NCBI GenBank assembly: GCA_003248845.1
Contig: QFPD01000144.1
Coordinates: forward strand, 1 to 5,961
Source: Microbacterium sp.
Lineage (GTDB): Bacteria; Actinomycetota; Actinomycetes; Actinomycetales; Microbacteriaceae
Direction: 5' to 3'
DNA: 5,961 nucleotides
The stretch's first letter is position 1. The number at the start of each line of letters is the position of its first letter. Below the pieces are notes generated by a model, which ran no database searches, was not told the origin of the DNA, and was given only the letters and a program-made list of their open reading frames with translations. The translations under genes were made by a program, and so were the position numbers. Below are positions 1-5,961 of this stretch, one piece after another.

Positions 1-2
1 TC

Positions 3-305
3 GTGGAGATCGTGCGGCTGGCGGCATCCGTCGTCAACGGCCTTCTCTTCGTCTATCTCCTCATCCTGCTCGCGCGGGTGATCCTCGAATACATTCCGCT
101 GTTCAACCGTGAGTGGCGGCCGAAGGGGTTCGGCCTCGTGTTCGCGGAGGTCGTTTACACGATCACCGATCCGCCGCTGCGCTTCTTCCGTCGGCTCATT
201 CCGCCGCTGCGGATGGGGCCGGTTGCCCTGGACCTGGGGTTTCCCCTCACGATGATCATCGTGCTCGTCCTCATGTCGATCACCGGAGCGCTCGCCCGCG
301 CGTAA
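3..305 (+). CDS. yggT: YggT family small integral membrane protein
   Basis: A 100-residue protein of the YggT family, read from a GTG. Two hydrophobic segments are visible, at about residues 7-28 and 78-97. Between them is a basic, proline-rich loop containing TDPPLRFFRRLIPPLR (about 55-70), which is the family signature. The length is normal for the family. The molecular role is unsettled: YggT proteins have been linked to osmotic tolerance, and in actinobacteria and other Gram-positives the gene sits between sepF and divIVA, suggesting a link to the division or envelope machinery. Here divIVA follows 114 bases downstream, matching that order. The GTG lies two bases from the window edge, so its ribosome-binding site cannot be seen and a start further upstream cannot be excluded. 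The protein would nevertheless begin just before the first membrane segment, as expected. Confidence 0.88.
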   Translation: MEIVRLAASVVNGLLFVYLLILLARVILEYIPLFNREWRPKGFGLVFAEVVYTITDPPLRFFRRLIPPLRMGPVALDLGFPLTMIIVLVLMSITGALARA

Positions 306-336
306 CACCCTCCTCGCACGTCACAGACGCGCGGAC

Positions 337-342
337 TATGCT
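337..342 (+). promoter_or_regulatory. Possible -10 box for divIVA
   Basis: TATGCT fits the actinobacterial TAnnnT -10 pattern and lies in the only long leader in the first half of the window. Transcription would start near 349 and leave a 5' leader of about 70 bases before divIVA. No good -35 hexamer is visible: the 16-18 base spacings give sequences such as TCGCAC. The call therefore rests on the -10 match and the location. Transcription could also reach divIVA by readthrough from yggT. Confidence 0.4.
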
Positions 343-352
343 GTTCCAGACA

Positions 353-375
353 CGGCGCGACCCGAGGGCGCGCCG
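353..375 (+). repeat. GC-rich inverted repeat (hairpin) in the divIVA leader
   Basis: CGGCGCG at 353-359 is the exact reverse complement of CGCGCCG at 369-375, giving a 7-bp all-GC stem. The 9-base interval can add two C-G pairs inside the stem (361-362 with 366-367). No run of T follows, so it is not a classic intrinsic terminator. It could be a weak or Rho-assisted attenuator after yggT, an mRNA-stabilising structure in the divIVA leader, or a chance product of high GC content. It lies downstream of the possible -10 box at 337-342, so it would be transcribed from that promoter. Confidence 0.5.
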
Positions 376-403
376 CAACCTGTCGGCCCTCGTCGTCAGC
401 ACC

Positions 404-414
404 GAAAGAGGAAA
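404..414 (+). promoter_or_regulatory. Shine-Dalgarno site of divIVA
   Basis: GAAAGAGGAAA contains the core AGAGGA (407-412), placed 7 bases before the ATG at 420. It is the clearest purine-rich ribosome-binding site in the window. It fixes the divIVA start and agrees with strong translation of an abundant scaffold protein. Confidence 0.75.
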
Positions 415-419
415 CAACA

Positions 420-1028
420 ATGGCTCTGACTCCCGAAGACGTCGTCACGAAGCAGTTCCAGCACGTGCGCTTCAAGGAGGGTTTCGACCCGGACGAGGTC
501 GATGACTTCCTCGACGAGATCGTCGTCGAGTGGCGCAAGACCATCGCCGAGAACGAGGAGCTGAAGGCGCGCGTCGCCGAGCTCGAGGCCGGCGCGTCGT
601 CGACTCCCGCTGCTCCGGTCGAGGCGGAGCCCGTCGTCGAGGTCGCCGCCGCCGAGGCGGTCGTCGACGAGGTCCCCGCGCCGGTGGCCGCGCCCGCCGC
701 AACCGGCGGCGCCGCCGCATCGGCCGGCATCATCGAGCTCGCTCAGCGCCTGCACGACGAGCACGTCGCCGAGGGCCAGGCCCAGCGGGACAAGCTCATC
801 TCGGACGCCCAGACCCAGGCCGCCTCCATCCTGGCCGACGCCGAGGCGAAGGGCCGCGACGAGATCGCGCGCCTGGACGCCGAGCGTGCCACGCTCGAGA
901 CCCGGATCAGCGAACTGCGCCAGTTCGAGCGCGACTACCGCTCGCAGCTGCGCGGATTCATCGAGGAGAAGCTCCGCGACCTCGACGTCACGGGTGCGAC
1001 CTCCGGCTCGCCCGTTTCGGCGTCCTGA
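420..1028 (+). CDS. divIVA: DivIVA / Wag31 polar-growth and division scaffold
   Basis: A 202-residue DivIVA family protein. In actinobacteria DivIVA (Wag31) oligomerises at negatively curved membrane, marks the cell poles and organises peptidoglycan synthesis there; it is usually essential. The N-terminal domain (about 1-57) has the typical MALTPEDV start, a loop with F18-K19 matching the membrane-inserting Phe-Arg pair of Bacillus DivIVA, the signature FDPDEVDDFLDEI (22-34), and a first coiled coil to about 57. Residues 58-101 are a low-complexity linker of Ala, Pro, Val and Glu, probably disordered and a possible site of phosphorylation or partner binding. Residues about 102-188 form a long Ala/Glu/Arg-rich coiled coil for oligomerisation, followed by a short Ser/Gly tail. 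At this size it is smaller than Streptomyces DivIVA. It follows yggT and leads directly into lspA, 8 bases away. Confidence 0.95.
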   Translation: MALTPEDVVTKQFQHVRFKEGFDPDEVDDFLDEIVVEWRKTIAENEELKARVAELEAGASSTPAAPVEAEPVVEVAAAEAVVDEVPAPVAAPAATGGAAASAGIIELAQRLHDEHVAEGQAQRDKLISDAQTQAASILADAEAKGRDEIARLDAERATLETRISELRQFERDYRSQLRGFIEEKLRDLDVTGATSGSPVSAS

Positions 1029-1036
1029 GCGGACCG

Positions 1037-1588
1037 GTGGCGGTTCGGGAGCGACTGCGCCCTTCGACGGCTGGCATCCTCATCGCGGTCCTCGCGATGG
1101 TGGTGCTGGCCGTCGACCAGTTCACGAAGCACCTCGCGTTGCAGAATCTGCCCTATCAGCAGACCGTGGATGTCTGGGGCAACGTGCTGCAGCTGTATCT
1201 CACGCGCAACTCCGGCGCCGCATTCTCGCTCGGTGAAGGGGTCACCTGGGTCTTCACGATCGTGCTCGCCGCCGCGGCGGTGTTCATCGTCGTCCTCGCG
1301 GTGCGCGGCATCCGCTCGCGGCTGTGGGCCCTGGTGCTGGGGCTGCTCCTCGGCGGAATCTTGGGGAATCTGACCGATCGCCTCGTGCGTGAGCCCGGAT
1401 TCGCGGTCGGCCACGTCATCGACTTCATCTTCACGCCCTGGATGATGCCCGCGATCTACAACGTCGCCGACATCTTTATCGTGACGACCATGATCTCGGT
1501 CGCTCTGCTCGTGCTCATCGGCGTCCGCTTCGACGGCACGCGGGTGAAGGATGCCGAGAAGGCGGACGCCCCCGTCGCGGAGGCCTGA
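1037..1588 (+). CDS. lspA: Lipoprotein signal peptidase (signal peptidase II)
   Basis: A 183-residue polytopic membrane aspartyl protease. LspA removes the signal peptide from prolipoproteins after Lgt has lipidated the lipobox cysteine. Four hydrophobic segments are visible, at about 12-28, 70-89, 95-112 and 140-163. Family motifs occur in order: DQFTK (27-31), TRNSGAAF (56-63), GNLTDR (110-115), GHVIDFI (125-131) and YNVADI (141-146). D129 and D145 correspond to the catalytic aspartate pair. The charged tail after about 164 should be cytoplasmic. The frame is open far upstream through divIVA, so the start must be chosen. GTG 1037 leaves a short basic N-terminus before the first membrane segment, whereas the next ATG (1097) would cut into that segment. 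Only a weak purine stretch (GAGCGGA, 1027-1033) precedes the start, so translation probably depends on ribosomes finishing divIVA 8 bases earlier. Confidence 0.95.
   Translation: MAVRERLRPSTAGILIAVLAMVVLAVDQFTKHLALQNLPYQQTVDVWGNVLQLYLTRNSGAAFSLGEGVTWVFTIVLAAAAVFIVVLAVRGIRSRLWALVLGLLLGGILGNLTDRLVREPGFAVGHVIDFIFTPWMMPAIYNVADIFIVTTMISVALLVLIGVRFDGTRVKDAEKADAPVAEA
1579..1583 (+). promoter_or_regulatory. Shine-Dalgarno site of the rluD-type gene, inside the lspA 3' end
   Basis: GGAGG lies within the last codons of lspA and ends 6 bases before the GTG at 1590. A full consensus at ideal spacing selects GTG 1590 over the in-frame ATGs at 1551 (which would overlap lspA by 38 bases) and 1605. It also indicates translational coupling between lspA and its neighbour. 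Confidence 0.75.
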
Positions 1589-1589
1589 C

Positions 1590-2507
1590 GTGCCGTCGCG
1601 CAGCATGCCCGTCCCGGACGGCCTCGACGGCGTCCGCGTGGACGCCGCCCTCGCGAAGCTCCTCGGATTCTCCCGGACATTCGCTGCTGAGATCGCCGAA
1701 GCCGGCGGCGTCCGGATGGGCGGACGCACCCTCGGAAAGAGCGACAAGCTCACCCCCGACGCGTGGCTCGAGGTCGACTGGGAGGACCGACGTGAGCCGG
1801 AGATCGTCCCGATCGCCGTCCCCGATCTCGGCATCGTGTACGACGACGACGACATCGTCGTGGTCGACAAGCCCTCCGGCGTCGCGGCTCATCCCTCGGT
1901 CGGGTGGGAGGGCCCGACGGTGCTCGGCGCTCTCGCCGCGGCGGGCTACCGGATCGCGACGACGGGGGCCGCCGAACGCCAGGGGGTCGTGCACCGCCTC
2001 GACGTCGGCACGAGCGGGCTCATGGTTGTCGCGAAGAGCGAGCGGGCGTACACCGCGCTGAAGCGCGCATTCAAGGAGCGTGAGGTCGACAAGATCTATC
2101 ACGCGGTCGTCCAGGGCCACCCTGATCCGCTCGCGGGCACGATCGATGCCCCGATCGGGCGGCACCCGTCGCACTCGTGGAAGTTCGCCGTCACCCCGGA
2201 CGGGAAGGACTCCATCACGCACTACGAGACGATCGAGGCGTTCCCGGCGGCGTCGCTGCTTGAGATCCACCTCGAGACGGGGCGCACGCACCAGATCCGC
2301 GTACACATGGCGGCGCACCGGCATCCGTGCGTCGGAGATCCGCTGTACGGTGCCGACCCGACGCTGTCGGCGCGCCTGGGCTTGACGCGCCAGTGGTTGC
2401 ACGCGCACGAGCTCTCCTTCGCTCACCCTGTGACGACCGACTGGGTGACGTTCACGAGCGAATACCCCGCCGACCTCGCGCACGCCCTCGGGGTGCTGCG
2501 CGGCTGA
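1590..2507 (+). CDS. rluD: RluD/RluA family 23S rRNA pseudouridine synthase
   Basis: A 305-residue enzyme that isomerises uridine to pseudouridine in RNA. An S4-like RNA-binding domain spans about residues 15-64. The catalytic domain follows, with the conserved stretch [18 protein letters not shown] (86-103), the RluA-family signature [10 protein letters not shown] (135-144) in which D138 is the catalytic aspartate, and GRTHQIRVH (231-239). The length and the S4 domain fit the RluD subgroup, whose E. coli member modifies helix 69 of 23S rRNA. The exact target here is inferred, since RluA, RluC and RluD paralogues share these motifs. The start is one base after the lspA stop and is supported by GGAGG at 1579-1583. 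The adjacent lspA-rluD arrangement is widespread in bacteria, although the two enzymes act in unrelated pathways. Confidence 0.93.
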   Translation: MPSRSMPVPDGLDGVRVDAALAKLLGFSRTFAAEIAEAGGVRMGGRTLGKSDKLTPDAWLEVDWEDRREPEIVPIAVPDLGIVYDDDDIVVVDKPSGVAAHPSVGWEGPTVLGALAAAGYRIATTGAAERQGVVHRLDVGTSGLMVVAKSERAYTALKRAFKEREVDKIYHAVVQGHPDPLAGTIDAPIGRHPSHSWKFAVTPDGKDSITHYETIEAFPAASLLEIHLETGRTHQIRVHMAAHRHPCVGDPLYGADPTLSARLGLTRQWLHAHELSFAHPVTTDWVTFTSEYPADLAHALGVLRG

Positions 2508-2508
2508 C

Positions 2509-2520
2509 CCGCCTCAGCGG
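2509..2520 (+). repeat. Short hairpin just after the rluD-type gene
   Basis: CCGC (2509-2512) and GCGG (2517-2520) can pair across a CTCA loop. With only four base pairs and no T run it is a poor terminator candidate. It is recorded because it directly follows the stop codon at 2505-2507 and nothing stronger is present before dnaE. Confidence 0.2.
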
Positions 2521-2534
2521 CGTGGCTGTTCCGA

Positions 2535-2563
2535 TCCCGTGCAGTCCGGGACGCCAGAGCGTC
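2535..2563 (+). repeat. Two mutually exclusive short inverted repeats in the rluD-dnaE gap
   Basis: TCCCG (2535-2539) pairs with CGGGA (2547-2551). GACGC (2550-2554) pairs with GCGTC (2559-2563) across a CAGA loop. The two stems share bases 2550-2551, so they cannot form fully together. The second covers the place where a -35 element would lie for the -10 box at 2576, so it could be an operator-like site, a weak terminator for the upstream operon, or chance in GC-rich DNA. Neither stem is followed by a T run. Confidence 0.3.
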
Positions 2564-2575
2564 GGAAGCCCGCCG

Positions 2576-2590
2576 TAGACTCGACGGGTG
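2576..2590 (+). promoter_or_regulatory. Likely -10 box and leaderless start of dnaE
   Basis: TAGACT (2576-2581) fits the TAnnnT -10 pattern and ends 6 bases before the GTG at 2588. At the usual actinobacterial distance, transcription would begin at or next to the start codon itself. No purine-rich Shine-Dalgarno sequence precedes the GTG (the bases are CGACGG), which agrees with a leaderless mRNA, a common class in actinobacteria. No convincing -35 is visible at 17-18 base spacing. The transcription start position is inferred, not seen. Confidence 0.6.
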
Positions 2591-5500
2591 GCATCCGACT
2601 CCTTCGTTCACCTGCACGTGCACAGTGAGTACTCGATGCTCGACGGCGCCGCCAAGATCGGTGCGATGACGCAGGCGGCAGCCGAGTACGGGATGCCGGC
2701 GATCGCCGTGACCGACCATGGCAACACCTTCGCGGCGTTCGAGTTCTACAACGCGGCGAAGGCCTCGGGCATCAAGCCGATCATCGGTCTCGAGGCCTAT
2801 GTCACGCCGGGCACGCACCGCAGCGACAAGTCCCGCGTGCAGTGGGGGTCGCCCGAGCAGAAGGGCGACGACGTCTCGGGGTCCGGCGCCTATACCCACA
2901 TGACCATGTGGAGCCAGACCACGCAGGGCATGCACAACCTCTTCCGGCTGAGCTCGCTGTCGAGCATGGAGGGGTACTACTTCAAGCCGCGCATGGACCG
3001 TGAGCTCCTGCAGACCTACGGCAGGGGCCTCATCGCGACGACCGGTTGCCCGTCGGGTGAGGTGCAGACGCGTCTGCGGCTCGGGCAGTACGACGCGGCG
3101 CGGGCGGCGGCGGCGGAGTTCCAGGACATCTTCGGCAGAGAGAACTACTTCGCCGAGATCATGGACCACGGCCTGTCGATCGAGCGGCGCGTCATGACGG
3201 ATCTTCTGAGGATCGCGAAAGACCTCGACATCCCGCTCGTCGCCACGAATGACTCGCACTACACGCATCAGCACGAGGCCGACGCCCACGCGGCGCTGCT
3301 GTGCGTGCAGTCGGGCTCCACCCTCGATGACCCGAACCGGTTCAAGTTCGACGGCGACGGCTACTACGTCAAGACCGCTGCCGAGATGCGGCAGTTGTTC
3401 CGCGATCATCCGGAGGCTTGCGACAACACCCTTCTCATCGCCGAGCGCTGCGAGGTCGAGTTCGACACCGCGGCCAACTACATGCCGCGCTTTCCGGTGC
3501 CGCCGGGCGAGACGGAGGACAGCTGGCTCATCAAGGAGGTCGAGAAGGGCCTGCACTATCGCTACCCGGCCGGCATTCCCGAGAAGGTGCGCAAGCAAGC
3601 CGAGTACGAGACCGGCATCATCCTGCAGATGGGGTTCCCCGGCTACTTCCTCGTGGTCGCGGACTTCATCAACTGGGCCAAGGACAACGGCATCCGCGTC
3701 GGTCCCGGCCGCGGCTCCGGCGCGGGCTCGATGGTCGCCTATGCGATGAAGATCACCGACCTCGATCCGCTCGAGCACGGCCTCATCTTCGAGCGTTTCC
3801 TCAACCCGGACCGCGTCTCGATGCCCGACTTCGACGTCGACTTCGACGACCGCCGCCGCGGCGAGGTCATCGAGTACGTGACGGAGAAGTACGGCTCGGA
3901 GCGGGTCGCGCAGATCGTCACCTACGGCACCATCAAGTCCAAGCAGGCGCTGAAGGACGCCGGGCGTGTGCTCGGATTCCCGTTCAGCATGGGGGAGCGA
4001 CTCACCAAGGCCATGCCCCCCGCCGTCATGGGAAAGGACATGGAGCTCGGCGGCATGTTCGACCCCGAGCACAAGCGGTACAAGGAAGCGAGCGAGTTCC
4101 GCGCTCTCATCGAGAGCGACCCCGAGGCGAAGACGGTCTTCGACCGCGCGCTCGGACTCGAGGGCTTGAAGCGCCAGTGGGGGGTGCACGCGGCGGGCGT
4201 CATCATGTCGTCGGAGCCGCTGCTCGACATCATCCCGATCATGCGCCGCGAGCAGGACGGCCAGATCGTCACGCAGTTCGACTACCCGTCTTGCGAGACG
4301 CTCGGCCTCATCAAAATGGACTTCTTGGGGCTCCGGAATCTCACGATCATCTCCGACGCGCTCGACAACATCCGCATGAATCGGGGTGAAGAGCTCGACC
4401 TCGAGCACCTCGCGCTCGACGACCGTGCAGCCTACGACCTTCTCACGCGCGGTGACACGCTCGGCGTGTTCCAGCTCGACGGCGGCCCGATGCGGTCGCT
4501 GCTGCGCCTCATGAAGCCCGACAACTTCGAGGACATCTCCGCCGTCATCGCGCTCTATCGCCCCGGCCCCATGGGGGCGAACTCGCACACCAACTACGCG
4601 CTGCGCAAGAACGGCCTGCAGCCGATCACGCCCATCCACCCCGAGCTCGAGGAGCCGCTGCGCGACATCCTCGACACCACCTACGGTCTGATCATCTATC
4701 AGGAGCAGGTGATGGCGATCGCTCAGAAGGTGGCCGGCTTCTCGCTCGGCCAGGCCGACATTCTGCGCCGCGCGATGGGCAAGAAGAAGAAGTCCGAGCT
4801 CGACAAGCAGTACGAGGGATTCTCCGGCGGCATGACCGAGCGCGGCTTCGGCGAGGGCGCGATCCAGGCGCTGTGGGACATCCTGCTGCCGTTCTCGGAC
4901 TACGCCTTCAACAAGGCCCACTCGGCCGCGTACGGCCTCGTTTCGTACTGGACGGCGTACCTGAAGGCTCACTATCCCGCCGAGTACATGGCCGCGCTCC
5001 TCACGAGTGTCGGCGACTCGAAAGACAAGATGGCGGTCTACCTCAATGAGTGTCGCCGCATGGGCATCAAGGTGCTCCCGCCCGATGTCAGCGAGTCGAT
5101 CCGCTACTTCGCGGCTGTGGGGGAGGACATCCGCTTCGGTCTGGGCGCCGTGCGCAACGTCGGGGCGAACGTCGTCGACGGCATCGTCACGGCGCGTGCC
5201 GAGGGCCCGTATGCGTCGTTCCACGAGTTCCTCACGCGCGTCCCTCCGCACGTCGCTAACAAGCGCACGATCGAATCGCTCATCAAGGCCGGTGCGTTCG
5301 ACTCGCTCGGCTCCACTCGGCGGGCGCTCATGGAGATCCATGAGGATGCCACCGAGCAGGCCGTGCTCGACAAACGTCGCGAGGCCAACGGCGAGGTCGG
5401 CTTCGACTTCGACAGCCTGTGGGGCGACGACGAGCCGCAGCAGGTGCAGAAGGTGCCCGAGCGCCCGGAGTGGACGAAGAAGGACAAGCTCGCCTTCGAG

Positions 5501-5961
5501 CGCGAGATGCTCGGCCTCTACGTCTCCGACCACCCGCTCGCCGGGCTCGAGATCCCGCTCGCGAAACACGCCTCGACGTCGATCCACGACCTGCTCTCCG
5601 ACGAGGATGTCTCGGACGGCGACATCGTCACCGTGGCGGGGCTCGTCACGAGCGTGCAGCACCGCGTCGCCAAGCAGAGCGGCAACCCCTACGGCATGAT
5701 CACGGTCGAGGACTTCGACGGCGAGGTGACCGTCATGTTCATGGGCAAGACGTACACCGAGTTCTCCTCGATGCTCGTCGCCGACTCGATCCTCGTCGTC
5801 CGAGGCCGTGTCTCATGGCGCGACGACGGGCTGAACCTGCACGGACAATCCGCGTTCTCCCCGGACCTCGGGGCCGTGGATGCCGCGGGGGCGCTGGTAC
5901 TGCTCATGCCCGAGCACCGGGCGACCGAGGCGACGGTCGGCGAGCTCGCCCAGGTGTTCCG
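2588..5961 (+). CDS. dnaE: DNA polymerase III alpha subunit, DnaE1 type (3' end beyond window)
   Basis: The replicative chromosomal polymerase. 1124 codons are present without a stop or frame change; comparison with mycobacterial DnaE1 (about 1180 residues) suggests a few dozen residues are missing. The N-terminal PHP domain holds all nine metal ligands known from M. tuberculosis DnaE1: H10, H12, D19, H44, E69, H104, C154, D222 and H224, so intrinsic 3'-5' proofreading is predicted. The palm carries GPGRGSGAGS (372-381) and PDFDVDFDD (413-421), with catalytic D416 and D418; the third catalytic aspartate is D578 in MDFLGL. Fingers-region motifs include YRPGPMG (657-663), YQEQVM (704-709), RRAMGKKKK (727-735) and FNKAHSAAYG (774-783). 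A helix-hairpin-helix region is near 850-900, a degenerate clamp-binding site (FDSLW) at 941-945, and an OB fold at about 1012-1090. The GTG start places the PHP motif HLHVH at 8-12, as in the family. No intein is present in the visible part. It probably has its own promoter. Confidence 0.97.
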   Translation, partial: MASDSFVHLHVHSEYSMLDGAAKIGAMTQAAAEYGMPAIAVTDHGNTFAAFEFYNAAKASGIKPIIGLEAYVTPGTHRSDKSRVQWGSPEQKGDDVSGSGAYTHMTMWSQTTQGMHNLFRLSSLSSMEGYYFKPRMDRELLQTYGRGLIATTGCPSGEVQTRLRLGQYDAARAAAAEFQDIFGRENYFAEIMDHGLSIERRVMTDLLRIAKDLDIPLVATNDSHYTHQHEADAHAALLCVQSGSTLDDPNRFKFDGDGYYVKTAAEMRQLFRDHPEACDNTLLIAERCEVEFDTAANYMPRFPVPPGETEDSWLIKEVEKGLHYRYPAGIPEKVRKQAEYETGIILQMGFPGYFLVVADFINWAKDNGIRVGPGRGSGAGSMVAYAMKITDLDPLEHGLIFERFLNPDRVSMPDFDVDFDDRRRGEVIEYVTEKYGSERVAQIVTYGTIKSKQALKDAGRVLGFPFSMGERLTKAMPPAVMGKDMELGGMFDPEHKRYKEASEFRALIESDPEAKTVFDRALGLEGLKRQWGVHAAGVIMSSEPLLDIIPIMRREQDGQIVTQFDYPSCETLGLIKMDFLGLRNLTIISDALDNIRMNRGEELDLEHLALDDRAAYDLLTRGDTLGVFQLDGGPMRSLLRLMKPDNFEDISAVIALYRPGPMGANSHTNYALRKNGLQPITPIHPELEEPLRDILDTTYGLIIYQEQVMAIAQKVAGFSLGQADILRRAMGKKKKSELDKQYEGFSGGMTERGFGEGAIQALWDILLPFSDYAFNKAHSAAYGLVSYWTAYLKAHYPAEYMAALLTSVGDSKDKMAVYLNECRRMGIKVLPPDVSESIRYFAAVGEDIRFGLGAVRNVGANVVDGIVTARAEGPYASFHEFLTRVPPHVANKRTIESLIKAGAFDSLGSTRRALMEIHEDATEQAVLDKRREANGEVGFDFDSLWGDDEPQQVQKVPERPEWTKKDKLAFEREMLGLYVSDHPLAGLEIPLAKHASTSIHDLLSDEDVSDGDIVTVAGLVTSVQHRVAKQSGNPYGMITVEDFDGEVTVMFMGKTYTEFSSMLVADSILVVRGRVSWRDDGLNLHGQSAFSPDLGAVDAAGALVLLMPEHRATEATVGELAQVF

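Noticed and set aside
530..1588. A long reading frame that would start lspA inside divIVA as a 352-residue protein.
   Set aside because: The extra N-terminal part is Arg-rich and without family likeness, being divIVA DNA read in another frame. LspA proteins normally begin just before the first membrane segment, which GTG 1037 provides.
1551..1589. Upstream ATG for the rluD-type gene, overlapping lspA by 38 bases.
   Set aside because: The added residues are Arg/Pro-rich and match no family sequence, and GGAGG at 1579-1583 is ideally placed for GTG 1590.
935..1870. A 311-codon - strand frame across lspA and the start of the rluD-type gene.
   Set aside because: It is rich in His, Arg, Asp and Ser with no domain, and it lies opposite two genes with intact catalytic motifs.
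2508..2587. An intrinsic terminator between the rluD-type gene and dnaE.
   Set aside because: Only 4-5 bp stems are present and none is followed by a T run, so any termination here would need another mechanism.
3102..3117. A GCG-repeat microsatellite in dnaE.
   Set aside because: It is a short run of alanine codons in an ordinary alanine-rich helix of DnaE and too short to suggest phase variation.
2423..5662. A 1079-codon open frame on the - strand opposite rluD and dnaE.
   Set aside because: It is a shadow of dnaE. Strong G/C bias at third codon positions removes stop codons from an antisense frame. The translation shows no recognisable domain, while the + strand carries a full set of DnaE motifs in an unbroken frame.
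2588..5961. An intein or other insertion in dnaE, looked for because dnaE is a known intein site.
   Set aside because: The alignment with family motifs runs through without an extra domain, and no splicing motifs (N-terminal Cys block, terminal His-Asn) interrupt the visible sequence.
1..5961. A hidden accessory system such as defence genes, a prophage remnant, a CRISPR array or a transposon.
   Set aside because: All coding space is taken by five conserved housekeeping genes in a known order. No direct repeats, att-like sites, transposase motifs or change in base composition were seen.

Overview
The window is GC-rich DNA with a strong G/C bias at third codon positions. It carries five genes, all on the + strand: yggT, divIVA (wag31), lspA, an rluD-type pseudouridine synthase gene and dnaE. 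This order matches the downstream end of the actinobacterial division cluster (ftsZ ... sepF-yggT-divIVA) running into lspA-rluD-dnaE. The protein sequences look most like Microbacteriaceae, possibly Microbacterium. That genus-level placement comes from recalled family resemblance, not from a search.

Layout. 1-305: YggT family membrane protein, with its start at the very edge of the window. 306-419: the only sizeable leader, holding a possible -10 box (337-342), a GC-rich hairpin (353-375) and a good Shine-Dalgarno sequence for divIVA. 420-1028: DivIVA/Wag31, the polar-growth scaffold. 1037-1588: LspA, which starts 8 bases after divIVA ends. 1590-2507: RluD-type synthase, which starts one base after the lspA stop, with its ribosome-binding site inside the last lspA codons. 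2508-2587: an 80-base gap with small inverted repeats and a TAGACT -10 box. The box lies so close to the next start that dnaE is probably translated from a leaderless mRNA. 2588-5961: dnaE, the replicative DNA polymerase III alpha subunit. It is open through the end of the window, so its last few dozen residues and its stop are missing.

How the genes fit together. YggT and DivIVA belong to the septum and pole machinery. LspA matures lipoproteins at the membrane, the RluD-type enzyme modifies ribosomal RNA, and DnaE copies the chromosome. divIVA-lspA-rluD look like one transcription unit with tight coupling. dnaE appears to have its own promoter.

This is a conserved housekeeping region. I see no mobile element, CRISPR array, RNA gene, toxin-antitoxin pair or defence system, and nothing that looks like an undescribed system. 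The points worth a second look are modest: the leaderless dnaE start, a complete PHP metal site implying built-in proofreading, a degenerate clamp-binding motif in DnaE, and the hairpin leader of divIVA.
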